From: an uncultured bacterium | Lineage (GTDB): Bacteria; Elusimicrobiota; Elusimicrobia; Elusimicrobiales; Elusimicrobiaceae | Direction of reading: 5' to 3' | NCBI GenBank assembly: GCA_949298795.1 | Contig: CASFXV010000003.1 | Location: 44,620-108,619 of the forward strand | Length of the DNA stretch: 64,000 bases | Shown: positions 35,138 through 44,598 of the stretch, one piece after another | How positions within the stretch are numbered: the first letter of the stretch is position 1 | Layout of the letters: every line of letters starts with the position of its first letter | Notes under the pieces: model-generated | The model's database searches: none | Told to the model about the DNA's origin: nothing | Seen by the model: the letters and a program-made list of their open reading frames with translations, nothing else | Made by a program: the position numbers and the translations under genes

Positions 35138-38100
35138 TTATTTATTTACCGCAGCGGGCATTGCCGGTATAGGAGGCAACGGCTTGGCATAGGTACCCAC
35201 GCCTAAATTAGGCAACTGCAGCTTAACCGGTTGTAAGGTGGGGGTTTTCCAACTGTTGTATAAGAAATCCGCCCCCACCGGCCAAGACAACGGCCTGATT
35301 ATATTTTTTACTTTGCCGGGAGCCAGCACCCCTAAACTCTTCATGGTGATAGCCGCACCGGCGCCTAAGAACGCATAAGACATACCCAACGAATAGGTAG
35401 GAACCTGCTCATCCACAATCATCGGGCCGCCGGGGCGGTTTTCGTCCTTCATGATATCCATAGACGTACTTACTACCAGCGGGGGAAGAGCCATACCCAC
35501 GTTAGCCGCGGAAAATACCGTGCGGGAAACCGCTTTATACCCGTCTTTTAAGCGTTTTTGCTCTTTTAAATCTTTAGCGGCATTTACCACGGCTTCCACT
35601 TCTTTTGAGGTCATATACCGTGCGGTGGCCAAATTCTGTAAAGATTGGAACACGTTTGCCGTACCCAACCCTAATAAAGTGCCGCCGGCAATCAGTTTGC
35701 TCCAGTTCCAAGCGTTCATATTGCCGTTTGCGTCTTTATCTACAGACAACAGCAACCCGCCGCCCATGGCAGAAGAAAGCAAGGAATATTGCAACATTCT
35801 GGTATAACGCACTTTTTCATCCGCACCAAACAGGTTCAAAATAGGGCCTGCTTTCCAGCGGGCAATAAACGGCGCCACCAATAACGCCCCACCCGTAAAG
35901 GTAGCGGTCAGGTTTTTCTTTTGATGATCTTGATTTAAATTGCCGGCAGAAATGTTAAAGATATCCGCAGAAGCCCACTGCTGCGCGGCCGGTTTTAACA
36001 TTTGGTTGGTTGCTTTGTTATAGGCGGCAGACTCAAAACCCGTAAGCATAAACGCGCCGGCCATCATAGGCGCCATAGCGGGGTTAGCAACCAGCCGATA
36101 AGCCTCTAAGGATTCCTTCTTCAAAGTCTGCCAGACTTTCCCTTTAGAGAACTTAAAGCCTTTTTCCATACCAATGGTGCGGTTAATGCTGGAAGAATGC
36201 ATAATCAACAAGGCCGCTACGGACCCTGCTTCCAACACCGGGAAAGAAGAAGCAAATGTGGGCGGCTTGGAAACCAAGCCATCACCGTTGGCGGAATACA
36301 ACCCGCCAAACACCAGCGGCGGAATTAACAACGCGGCAGAGCCAATGTTTTTGGCCAACATACTCTTTACCAAACCCGTGCTGCCGCTGGCTTTGCCAAT
36401 CAGGGTATTTAAGCTGGCGCGCAACAACGCGGAAGACAACCCAATAGCCGCAGCGGAAGGATACAACCATAAGTAGCTGGGCAAGCCGTCTGGCTTTTCG
36501 CTGGAAGTTTTGTTTTGGGGCGTATTCCACACAAACCCCGCCGACAGCGGAAACGCCAAACCGGCAGAAGAGATAGCCAAAGCCGCTTTTGTCACCCCTA
36601 AAGCGCCGTAGCGTTTTACAAACGGAGTAAACACCGGGGCAAAGAAAGAGGGCACAAACGGCAAGAACAGCGTAATCATCATTTTAGAGGTATCGCTGGC
36701 GCCGTAAGGCTTATTACTGGGGTAAAATTCTTCCAATGAAGATAATAACCCCGTGGAAGCGGAACTTAAGCTCAGCCCCGTAGCCACATACATACGCCAC
36801 AAACCGGTTTTTTTGGCGTCTACCACCAAAGAAAGAGGCGTAGACACTTTACTGTTGCGAAGCGCATTGACCAAATGCCCGGCTTCCCCTTTGGGAATAC
36901 CAAAGAAGAACGGATTTTTGATATTTACCGCTTGGTTGTTCTTATTGAAAAAGGAGAAACCTCCCTTTGCATTCAATACCAATTTGTCTACACCCCGGGC
37001 ACCCATATTGAAAAATTGGTCCGCCTTTATCACCATAGGTACTTCCTGCAAGGCGCCGTTGTCTAACTGGCGGTATACCTGTAACATAGAAGAAAAGCGT
37101 TCTTCTTTATCCCCAGTTAAAGCTACGCGGGAAGCCAACAGCCGGTTGTCTTTAAGCATCATAGAGAGCGCTTTTTGTTCCGTACCGCGGTGCCATCTCT
37201 GCGGGAACCAATCAAAGCCTTCCAGCCAGTTACGCGCCCCGTTCCATTTGCGCACCAACCAGCCTTGCTTGGCATAGGGAGACATCGTCAGTGCAAGCGG
37301 CTCAGAAGCGCCTACCATGGCTTGGGCCAGTTTAGGCAATTCACCGGGCCGGGCAATAATTTTAAAATTCTCCAGCTTAAAAGGAGCGCCGGCGGCATTA
37401 ATCATGGAAAGGGTATACTCGCCTGTTTTTTCAGGTATAAAATCTATATGTTGGTAAAACCGGTCAGACACACCGTTCAACCGCGGGTCCATACGCAGGG
37501 TTAAGGGTAAAGCATGCGTACCCTTTGCGTCCCGCACAAAGGCGGCGCGGGCTTCATACTCTACAGACGGCTTGCGCACCACAGAACCAGACAAACTACG
37601 CGCCGCTTTAGGAGCGGTGATGGAATAATCCCTGCGCAAATTCCAAGCCAAAACATCGGTCAGTTTTAATTTAGCTTCGGGAGTAAAAAGCGGGCTTTCA
37701 TTCACCAACACCCCTACCTTTTTACCCAAAATCTGGCGGTATACGGCGTCTCCGCGCCAAGCATGATAGCCGTCATTGCCAAAAGGAACAAAACTAAGGA
37801 ATTGGCGCCATTTGCGGTTACGGTATTGATAAGACTGGTCCGCCAATTTTACGGCATTTTTTAAAATTTTAGACGTTTCTTCCACGGCAGCGGGAGCTTC
37901 TATACCCGCCATAGCCAAATTATGCGACACCGCTGACAAACTTACTTTCCCCTCAGGCATTAAAGAAGCGGTTTTGGTAAGCGCTTGCGGCACCGTAAAC
38001 GCCTTATTGCCGCGAATAGTACCCGCCAGCTCAAACATGGCGCGCTGGTACGGGGTAGTGGCAAAGGCGGTTTCTCCGGCCGGTACCGCGGCGTACAATT

Positions 38101-40501
38101 CATCTAACCATAAATTACGGTATAAAGCGTTTTTACCAAACAAGCGGCTTTGTAAGGAGAAAGCCTCTTTTATGAACCGATCGTTTACGCGGGAAGAGGT
38201 CTGGGCTAAAACCTGCTCAAACTCAGCCGCCTGCGCCGGGGAGGAAAACAGATTTTTATCTAAAACAATTTTCCCGGCTTCAAAGCGGGCGGGAGACAAA
38301 GCCTCATATCCCCGTGCATACATGCGCACCTTGCTGGGGGCAAACTCAACAGACGCAAACAACGGGGCCTGCGCTTGTATGACGCCATCTAAGCGAGAGG
38401 ATATCTTGGCACTCAGGTTGCGCGTCCAGTTAGGGCGAATCCCGCTCAATGCGGTGGTTAAAGGTTCAGCGTCCCCTATATTTTTTAAATGGCCCAGCAC
38501 GCGGGTTTTGCCAGCCAAACTGCCTACTCCGGCCAATGCGCCGTTACCAATCATCTTCATCCAGCGGGCGGCTTTGGGCAAATTACGCACAATATCCACC
38601 CCAAACCACACCAATAACCCCACATCGCATGCAGTAGCCCCAATACCCCACCATTTATTGCGGGAATAAGCGCTTTTCTTTAATGTATATATAGTGCTGT
38701 TTCTGGCGTAGGATCTAATCATATACTCATGTTCTACATGTATATCCTTTACAGCAGCCGAAAAGGCGGCATAAAGTTTGTCATCCAAAGCCATTTCTTC
38801 ATCGGCGTTTAAATCACCCATCGTATTTAAGAATAAATAGCGGGAAAATATAGCCGCCGCCGGCAAACCCGTATTTTTGCTTAAAGCAGCCAAAGCTTGA
38901 CGGCTTTGCGCAACCGTATCAGCCCCTTTTTGAGCTTCTTCTTTGGAAACGGTAATGACGCCTTTCCCAGAACCGGCATTGCTAAAATATTGGCCAGCTT
39001 GGGTAATAATATTGGAAGGGGTGTATTTTTCCGCCCCGCTTTTTCCGCTTAATAAAGCCCCAACTAAAAACGGCAAAATGGTATCACAATTAATATAAAA
39101 TCCTTCCCCGCGTTGGGTAACCAAACACCGGCCCACCCCATAATTATGCAGTACTTGAAGGCTGTCTTTGCTGCCTTCGGCCGCTAACATTAAGGCCAGC
39201 TCTTCCCAACCGTTGGAGTAAGAGCCGTTCTCACTTTTGAACTGGGCCTTTTTAGAAACATCACCCAAATAGCGCTGGTTGCCGGCTAGTTCATATTGGG
39301 CAAAATCATGCAGTTCCGCAAAAGACAACGGGAACACCGGATTGTGTTCTTTCTGAATGGCAGAGTGTAAAATCCCTCCTACAGATTTAGCCTGCCCCAT
39401 GGCCAATAAAGAGGAAGCCCCGGCCAATAAAACCGGGCCGGCCGCGCCGGGTACGTCCAAGTGACGTTCTATAAATTCACTCACCGCCGTAGAAGCTTTA
39501 AAACTACCCTCACCCACCATACCTAAACCGGATAAGGCAGAAAACGCCCGCTCGCAAGAATAGGAGGATTTCGGGTTTAGACAGCCGTCATTGACAGACA
39601 AATCTTTAATAAAGATATCCATCAAAAAATCTTTTTCTTTCTGACTAAAGAAACTTTCCCCTTTTGCGGTACGATAAGACAACAGCCGCGGGGCAACCGT
39701 AATCAGATAAGGAAGCGCCTTGTCCGGGTTGCTGTCATATAAGGATAAGAGCTGCTGTTTCTTTTGTAAAACAGTTTGGTCACGCAATTCATCCGCCTGC
39801 TGTTGGAAAGAGGTATAGCGGTCTTTAGCCCCTAAAAAAGCATCCTGTTTCTCTTTTTCCAACTGGGCCAAAGATTCTCTTTTCCAAAGATTTAACTGCT
39901 TTACATACTTGTCTTTCAAGTCGTCCATATCCTTTTTAATATAGGCAACACGTTCTTGCTTTTGTAAATCAGTTTCTGGTTCAGACGGAGTGCTGGATTC
40001 TATTTGTTTGGCTTCCAGCTTGGAAAGTTTTTCGTTAAATAGGTCTAAGGTTTTATTATATTCTTCTTCAATAAAAGCGCGGATGTTTTCTGTTTCTTCT
40101 ATAATGGATTTGGAATCTTGTTCTTTAAAAGTTTTAAAAGCGGCTTCTTTGGTGCCTGAAAAAGAAAAGAGCGGAATAAAAAAGTTTTTAATTTCTTCTA
40201 ACTGTTTGAGGACGGGATCTTTCTGGATTCTTTCTTGATTTAAACGCTGTAGCTGCCGTTGAAGACGAATGGAGGTGTTGGTTTTAGCGGTGATAGCGGT
40301 AGAGGTGTTATCTCTGGCAGCAATAGTTTTTTCTTGTAGTAGTTTCTCTAAATCGGAAGAAGATATGGGTAATTTATGTTTGGAGGAGGAAACAGCTTGG
40401 GCGGCGGCTTGGCCTGTTAGGTTAAAAATCATCACTACTGCTAGAATTAGAGACACGAAACGGCGGGACAGCTCTACTAGAGATACAGGTTGGTTTTTCA
40501 T
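35138..40501 (-). CDS. Giant exported protein of unknown function with C-terminal multi-helix domain
   Basis: The 1787-residue protein has an N-terminal signal sequence (about 13-34). Coiled coil follows at about 140-250, then a helical region with four Cys (about 300-480). A membrane helix lies near 617-640 (GATACDVGLLVWFGVDIV). About 560 mixed residues come next, and from about 1230 there are some ten to twelve hydrophobic segments arranged like a major-facilitator-type transporter (MMITLFLPFVPSFFAPVFTPFVKRYGAL, LLVAPFIARWKAGPILNLFG). The C-terminus is Pro-rich. I do not recognise the family. Transcribed alone with its own terminator, it has normal codon use and no frameshift, so it is a real gene. 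Confidence 0.8.
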   Translation of the reverse strand: MKNQPVSLVELSRRFVSLILAVVMIFNLTGQAAAQAVSSSKHKLPISSSDLEKLLQEKTIAARDNTSTAITAKTNTSIRLQRQLQRLNQERIQKDPVLKQLEEIKNFFIPLFSFSGTKEAAFKTFKEQDSKSIIEETENIRAFIEEEYNKTLDLFNEKLSKLEAKQIESSTPSEPETDLQKQERVAYIKKDMDDLKDKYVKQLNLWKRESLAQLEKEKQDAFLGAKDRYTSFQQQADELRDQTVLQKKQQLLSLYDSNPDKALPYLITVAPRLLSYRTAKGESFFSQKEKDFLMDIFIKDLSVNDGCLNPKSSYSCERAFSALSGLGMVGEGSFKASTAVSEFIERHLDVPGAAGPVLLAGASSLLAMGQAKSVGGILHSAIQKEHNPVFPLSFAELHDFAQYELAGNQRYLGDVSKKAQFKSENGSYSNGWEELALMLAAEGSKDSLQVLHNYGVGRCLVTQRGEGFYINCDTILPFLVGALLSGKSGAEKYTPSNIITQAGQYFSNAGSGKGVITVSKEEAQKGADTVAQSRQALAALSKNTGLPAAAIFSRYLFLNTMGDLNADEEMALDDKLYAAFSAAVKDIHVEHEYMIRSYARNSTIYTLKKSAYSRNKWWGIGATACDVGLLVWFGVDIVRNLPKAARWMKMIGNGALAGVGSLAGKTRVLGHLKNIGDAEPLTTALSGIRPNWTRNLSAKISSRLDGVIQAQAPLFASVEFAPSKVRMYARGYEALSPARFEAGKIVLDKNLFSSPAQAAEFEQVLAQTSSRVNDRFIKEAFSLQSRLFGKNALYRNLWLDELYAAVPAGETAFATTPYQRAMFELAGTIRGNKAFTVPQALTKTASLMPEGKVSLSAVSHNLAMAGIEAPAAVEETSKILKNAVKLADQSYQYRNRKWRQFLSFVPFGNDGYHAWRGDAVYRQILGKKVGVLVNESPLFTPEAKLKLTDVLAWNLRRDYSITAPKAARSLSGSVVRKPSVEYEARAAFVRDAKGTHALPLTLRMDPRLNGVSDRFYQHIDFIPEKTGEYTLSMINAAGAPFKLENFKIIARPGELPKLAQAMVGASEPLALTMSPYAKQGWLVRKWNGARNWLEGFDWFPQRWHRGTEQKALSMMLKDNRLLASRVALTGDKEERFSSMLQVYRQLDNGALQEVPMVIKADQFFNMGARGVDKLVLNAKGGFSFFNKNNQAVNIKNPFFFGIPKGEAGHLVNALRNSKVSTPLSLVVDAKKTGLWRMYVATGLSLSSASTGLLSSLEEFYPSNKPYGASDTSKMMITLFLPFVPSFFAPVFTPFVKRYGALGVTKAALAISSAGLAFPLSAGFVWNTPQNKTSSEKPDGLPSYLWLYPSAAAIGLSSALLRASLNTLIGKASGSTGLVKSMLAKNIGSAALLIPPLVFGGLYSANGDGLVSKPPTFASSFPVLEAGSVAALLIMHSSSINRTIGMEKGFKFSKGKVWQTLKKESLEAYRLVANPAMAPMMAGAFMLTGFESAAYNKATNQMLKPAAQQWASADIFNISAGNLNQDHQKKNLTATFTGGALLVAPFIARWKAGPILNLFGADEKVRYTRMLQYSLLSSAMGGGLLLSVDKDANGNMNAWNWSKLIAGGTLLGLGTANVFQSLQNLATARYMTSKEVEAVVNAAKDLKEQKRLKDGYKAVSRTVFSAANVGMALPPLVVSTSMDIMKDENRPGGPMIVDEQVPTYSLGMSYAFLGAGAAITMKSLGVLAPGKVKNIIRPLSWPVGADFLYNSWKTPTLQPVKLQLPNLGVGTYAKPLPPIPAMPAAVNK

Positions 40502-40589
40502 ATATATAATCCTTGTTAGAAAGTATCAAACAGAAAGTTCCTTCACTCTCAATTTTCTATTAAAACCTTTTTTTGCGCAAGGGCCAAAA

Positions 40590-40610
40590 GGCCTAATTTT
40601 CCTTTAGGCC
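40590..40610 (-). terminator. Hairpin in the leader of the giant gene
   Basis: GGCCTAA (40590-40596) pairs with TTAGGCC (40604-40610). On the minus strand it is followed by TTTT then GGCCC. It may be a second, weak terminator behind the tRNA or part of the giant gene's leader. Confidence 0.35.
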
Positions 40611-40628
40611 CAATGGTTCAGTTTTAGA

Positions 40629-40667
40629 CAAAAAACCGGACAAACTCTCTTCAGAGCTTCTCCGGTA
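40629..40667 (-). terminator. Terminator of tRNA-Arg
   Basis: On the minus strand ACCGGA and TCCGGT enclose a second short stem (CTCT with AGAG) and are followed by six Ts, starting about 10 nt after the tRNA 3' end. Confidence 0.8.
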
Positions 40668-40676
40668 CTGAAAATT

Positions 40677-40749
40677 TGCCCCGCACGGGATTCGAACCCA
40701 TACCACCGGTTCCGAAGACCGGTACTCTATCCAGTTGAGCTAACGGGGC
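40677..40749 (-). tRNA. tRNA-Arg (anticodon UCG)
   Basis: The 73-nt cloverleaf has a 7-bp acceptor stem (GCCCCGT with GCGGGGC), D stem GCTC/GAGT and anticodon stem CCGGT/ACCGG. The loop is CTTCGGA, giving anticodon TCG at positions 34-36. The T arm is ATGGG-TTCGAAT-CCCGT. The discriminator is A and is followed by AAT, so CCA is not encoded and must be added by the enzyme at 32096-33226 or another. Confidence 0.95.
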
Positions 40750-40759
40750 CCCGCTTGTT

Positions 40760-40788
40760 ATTGTATCAATAATCAGCCAAGTATGCAA
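40760..40788 (-). promoter_or_regulatory. Promoter of tRNA-Arg
   Basis: On the minus strand TTGCAT, a 17-bp spacer and TACAAT place the start a few nt before the tRNA 5' end. A TTGACA lies just upstream. Confidence 0.6.
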
Positions 40789-40865
40789 AAACTGTCAAAA
40801 CGCGTCAATCCGGCTATACGCAAGAGGCGGTTTTGCCCCCTGGCTATTCCTAGGCAAATAAAATT

Positions 40866-40874
40866 TGCTAGAAT
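40866..40874 (+). promoter_or_regulatory. Extended -10 promoter of yebC
   Basis: TGCTAGAAT has the TGn extension and a TAGAAT hexamer, with no clear -35. A leader of about 27 nt with an AAGGAG ribosome site follows. Confidence 0.45.
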
Positions 40875-40907
40875 AGAATTATCTTAATTGTTGTAAGGAG
40901 TATACCT

Positions 40908-41666
40908 ATGGGTGGACATTCACACTGGGCCGGTATTAAACACAAAAAGGCCCTCGTAGACGCTAAAAAAGGTAAAGTATTTACCAAAATTTTAAGAGAA
41001 ATCACCATCGCCGCCAAGATGAGCGGCGGCAACCCGGACCAAAACCCCCGCTTGCGCAAAGCCATTGACGACGCCCGCGCCGCCAATATGCCTTCTGACA
41101 ACGTAAAACGCGCCATTATGAAAGGTACCGGTCAGCTGCCGGGTGTTTCTTATGAAGAAATCACCTATGAAGGCTACGGCCCCGGTTCCGTGGCGGTTAT
41201 TGTGGAGTGCACCACGGACAATAAAAACCGCACTTTCTCCGAAATACGCAAAATTTTCACCAGCCACGGCGGGTCCATCGGCACGGCGGGATGTGTATCC
41301 TATATGTTTAAAAGCAAAGGGCTTATTGTGGTAAAGAAAGAAGACATCGGCGAAGATGAACTGATGGATTTAGCCTTGGAAGCCGGCGCCGAAGACGTAC
41401 GCACCGCCGCAGACGTATATGAAGTAATCACCGCCCCGGAAATGGCCGCCTTGGACGCTGTTAAAAAAGCCATTGAAGCCAAAGGCATTACGCCCGAATC
41501 GGCCGATTTATCCATGCTGCCCGATACGGAAGTAAATATCACGGACGAACACACCGCCGAAACCTTAATGAAAATGCTGGAAGCCTTAGACGACCACGAC
41601 GACACCAAAAACGTGTACGACAACTCCAGCATTGACGAAGCGGTAGCCGCCAAATTAGACGCATAA
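40908..41666 (+). CDS. yebC: YebC/PmpR (TACO1) family protein
   Basis: The 252-residue protein opens with GGHSHWAGIKHKKALVDAKKGKVFTK, the family signature, and includes GPGSVAVIVECTTDNKNRTF and GTAGCVSYMFKSKGLIVV. Members act as transcription regulators or, as shown for some bacterial and mitochondrial forms, help translation of proline stretches. It heads the yebC-ruvC-ruvA-ruvB cluster, the classical arrangement. Confidence 0.95.
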   Translation: MGGHSHWAGIKHKKALVDAKKGKVFTKILREITIAAKMSGGNPDQNPRLRKAIDDARAANMPSDNVKRAIMKGTGQLPGVSYEEITYEGYGPGSVAVIVECTTDNKNRTFSEIRKIFTSHGGSIGTAGCVSYMFKSKGLIVVKKEDIGEDELMDLALEAGAEDVRTAADVYEVITAPEMAALDAVKKAIEAKGITPESADLSMLPDTEVNITDEHTAETLMKMLEALDDHDDTKNVYDNSSIDEAVAAKLDA

Positions 41667-41674
41667 GAGGCCGC

Positions 41675-42247
41675 TTGACCACTAAAATAACCACCGTTTT
41701 AGGTATAGACCCTGGTTTAGACAGAACGGGATGGGCTGTTCTTGCAAGAGACGCCCGTTCCGTTTTGTCTTTAACGGCTTGCGGGCTGATACACACCCAG
41801 GCCGGCCAAGAACTGCCTGCCCGGTTAGACTATATTTTCCGTCAGCTTCAGCAAATTTTGCAAACATACGCCCCCCAGCAAGTAGCTATGGAGCAAAACT
41901 TTTTTTTAAAACGCGCCGTTACCATGGCCAATACGGTGATGACGCGCGGCGTAATTTTACTGGCGTGCGAACAGGCGCAAAAACAAATTACTTTTTATCC
42001 CCCCAAGCGCGTTAAAATGATGTTATGCGGCACCGGCGCGGCAGACAAAAAACAAGTGCAGCGCATGGTACAGCTTACCTTAAATTTAAACAAGCCCCCC
42101 CAGCCGGACGACGTGGCCGATGCCGTAGCCATTGCCGTCTGCCACTTAAAAACAGCCCCGCTTAACAACATGATAAACGTAAAGACGGCCTTCTTAGAAA
42201 AGCTGAAGGCCGCCCGGGAACAACAAATTAAAAAAATTGTTAAATAG
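41675..42247 (+). CDS. ruvC: Holliday junction resolvase RuvC
   Basis: The 190-residue nuclease shows GIDPGLDRTGWAVL with the first catalytic Asp, AMEQNFF with Glu, and PDDVADAVAIAVCH with the last acidic pair. It cleaves Holliday junctions with RuvAB. The start is TTG at 41675, preceded by AGAGG; no ATG is available at the expected position. The C-terminus carries about 25 extra basic residues. Confidence 0.93.
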   Translation: MTTKITTVLGIDPGLDRTGWAVLARDARSVLSLTACGLIHTQAGQELPARLDYIFRQLQQILQTYAPQQVAMEQNFFLKRAVTMANTVMTRGVILLACEQAQKQITFYPPKRVKMMLCGTGAADKKQVQRMVQLTLNLNKPPQPDDVADAVAIAVCHLKTAPLNNMINVKTAFLEKLKAAREQQIKKIVK

Positions 42248-42250
42248 CTA

Positions 42251-42841
42251 TTACATAATCTGTCCGTTTTTGCTGCCGCTGATAGCGCGGCATAAAGGAG
42301 AGGCTTCCGCATTTTCGTCAAAATTACTCCAACCGCTGGCACCAAAACCATAATTGGGTTCGTAATTATCTGTACACCACATTAATAAAGTTCCATCTGG
42401 CGGGGTCAATGTCATTAAAATAGCAAATTGCTTATCAGTATCAGTGGCTTTAATGGGGTAAGCTTTTCCCATTAATTTACCAGTAGCTGAAACCCCCCCT
42501 CTATATAAAATTGCATATGCTTGCCGCGGAAATTATTATATCCGTAACCAAAATTACCCCCCATATTGGGCAACTCAATATCCAAAACCTCCAATGAACG
42601 GTTATACTTATTGTTGGCTAATATAGTAAGAACGCTCCGCATCGGCCAATTGTTTGTATAAAGTAATTGCTTCCGAGGCGCGGGCTTTGGCTACCGCTTT
42701 TTCATATTGGGGCAAAGCCACCGCCGCCAATATGCCAATGATTAACACCACCACTAATAATTCTATTAACGTAAAACCTCTTAATCTGTTTCCCATCCTG
42801 ACAGATAAGGCCATAAATTGGCCTCTTAACGTGTTTTTCAT
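42251..42841 (-). pseudogene. Type IV pilin pseudogene with two frameshifts
   Basis: The reading begins at 42841 with an AGAGG ribosome site, a 22-residue leader ending RLRG, and the type IV pilin helix [20 protein letters not shown] with Glu5. The frame stops after YYISQQ (42608). In the next frame it continues [17 protein letters not shown] to FYIEGG near 42496. A missing G in a seven-G run then breaks it again, and VSATGKLMG runs to the stop at 42251 through LLMWCTDNYEPNYGFGASGW. Correcting both shifts gives a pilin of about 165 residues. It lies on the opposite strand between ruvC and ruvA. Sequencing error in the homopolymer is possible for the second shift, less so for the first. Confidence 0.82.
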
Positions 42842-42950
42842 TTTTACCTCTTTTTTATTAAATTTTTGTTTTCAACAAAATTTATCAAAAAAAAGCAAGC
42901 CCTTTATATACAAACCAGCCAAAAAGTAAAAGGCGTGGGACTTTTCAATA

Positions 42951-42959
42951 TGCTAAAAT
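42951..42959 (+). promoter_or_regulatory. Extended -10 promoter of ruvA, probably leaderless
   Basis: TGCTAAAAT ends 6 nt before the ruvA ATG, so transcription should begin at or next to the start codon. There is no Shine-Dalgarno. Confidence 0.5.
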
Positions 42960-42965
42960 GAAATT

Positions 42966-43577
42966 ATGATAGGCTACTTAAGAGGGGAAGTTTTGGAAGT
43001 GCGGGAGGACGGCGTTCTCCTGTTATGCGGGGCCGTGGGATATGAAATCAACATGGCCCATTCCTGCGTGCTGGAATTAGAAGCGGGAAAAGAAATATCC
43101 CTTTATATAGCCGAATCCATTTCCCCCTACGACGGCACCGTACTGTACGGCTTCTTAACCAAAGAAGACAAAGAACTTTGGACGCTTTTTAAAACCGCTA
43201 TTCCCAACACGGGGGCCAAAAAAGCGCTGGAACTGTTAAACAAAGCCTTGCGCAGCGTGGCGGACTTTCACAAAGCCATTGTTTCCAAAGACCCCAAAAT
43301 TTTAACAGGCATTTTTGGCTTCACCGCCAAAACAGCTGAGAAATTGATAACCTCTTTAAAAGACAAGATGGACGCCGTATCCGTACAAGGTGAAAGCAAA
43401 ATAAAAGTGCTGGACGACGCCCCCTACATGACCCCCGTGCTGGAAGCCTTGTCCGCGCTGGGGTATTCCGCCGCAGAGGCGCGCCGCGCGATAGAAAAAT
43501 TATACGCGCAGGGCCTTAACCCAAATGACAAGATAGAAAATATCATTAAAGAAGCTTTGCGGGTACTTAAAAAATGA
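42966..43577 (+). CDS. ruvA: Holliday junction branch migration protein RuvA
   Basis: The 203-residue protein has the N-terminal OB fold ([19 protein letters not shown]) and a central helix-hairpin-helix region ([20 protein letters not shown]). The C-terminal UBA-like domain ([20 protein letters not shown]) contacts RuvB. It binds four-way junctions. Its stop overlaps the ruvB start by 4 nt. Confidence 0.93.
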   Translation: MIGYLRGEVLEVREDGVLLLCGAVGYEINMAHSCVLELEAGKEISLYIAESISPYDGTVLYGFLTKEDKELWTLFKTAIPNTGAKKALELLNKALRSVADFHKAIVSKDPKILTGIFGFTAKTAEKLITSLKDKMDAVSVQGESKIKVLDDAPYMTPVLEALSALGYSAAEARRAIEKLYAQGLNPNDKIENIIKEALRVLKK

Positions 43578-44596
43578 GCAACCAAAACGATATTTTAGAC
43601 GTTAAACAATTAAGCGAAGAAGCCGGCGGCATGGAAGCGGCCCTGCGCCCGGGCACGCTGGACGAATTTGTAGGGCAGGATAATTTAAAATCCAACCTGC
43701 GCGTGTTTATAGAGGCCGCCCGCGCGCGCCAAGAAGCCCTGGACCATTGCCTTTTTTACGCCCCGCCCGGTTTAGGCAAAACCACTTTGGCCAATATTTT
43801 AGCCAAAGAAATGGGCGTAAACATTAAAGTTACCTCCGGCCCGGTGCTGGCCCGCCCCGGGGATTTGGCCGCCATGCTGACCACGGAACTTTCTGACGGG
43901 GATATTTTATTTATTGATGAAATACACCGTCTAAACCCCGCCGTGGAAGAAGCCCTCTACCCCGCCATGGAAGATTTTACTTTCTTTATTAATACCGGCA
44001 AAGGCCCGGGTTCCACCACGTTAAAACTGGCCGTACCCAAATTTACTTTGGTGGGCGCCACCACGCGCTCCGGCCTGCTTACCGGCCCGTTAAGGGACCG
44101 CTTTGGCATTGTGTTTAATCTGGGCTTTTATGAAATTTCTGAAATTACGGACATTTTGGCCCGTTCCGCCCGGTTATTAAACATCGCGGCGGACCGCGCG
44201 GGCCTGACCGAACTGGCCAAACGTTCCCGCGGCACCCCGCGCATCGCCAACCGCCTGCTGCGCCGCGCGCGGGATTTTGCCCAAGTAAAAGGGCAGGGCG
44301 TTATCACGCAGGAAATCGCCACCCTGGCTATGAACTCTTTGGATATTGACAACGAAGGCTTAGACAGCGTGGACAAACGCATTTTAGAAGCTTTAATAGA
44401 CCGCTTTAACGGCGGCCCGGTAGGGGTGGAAAATTTGGCTATTGCCGTGTCGGAAGCGGTGGATACGCTGACGGACGCCATAGAGCCTTATCTCATTAAG
44501 GCCGGCTTTATCGCGCGCACCCCGCGCGGGCGTGTGGCCACCCCCAAAGCCTATAAACACTTAAACCGCAAACCGGCAACGGACTTATTATTTTAA
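43574..44596 (+). CDS. ruvB: Holliday junction helicase RuvB
   Basis: The 340-residue AAA+ motor has the family opening [19 protein letters not shown], Walker [17 protein letters not shown], Walker [13 protein letters not shown], sensor [18 protein letters not shown] and the C-terminal winged helix with [13 protein letters not shown]. It drives branch migration with RuvA. Confidence 0.97.
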   Translation: MSNQNDILDVKQLSEEAGGMEAALRPGTLDEFVGQDNLKSNLRVFIEAARARQEALDHCLFYAPPGLGKTTLANILAKEMGVNIKVTSGPVLARPGDLAAMLTTELSDGDILFIDEIHRLNPAVEEALYPAMEDFTFFINTGKGPGSTTLKLAVPKFTLVGATTRSGLLTGPLRDRFGIVFNLGFYEISEITDILARSARLLNIAADRAGLTELAKRSRGTPRIANRLLRRARDFAQVKGQGVITQEIATLAMNSLDIDNEGLDSVDKRILEALIDRFNGGPVGVENLAIAVSEAVDTLTDAIEPYLIKAGFIARTPRGRVATPKAYKHLNRKPATDLLF

Positions 44597-44598
44597 CC

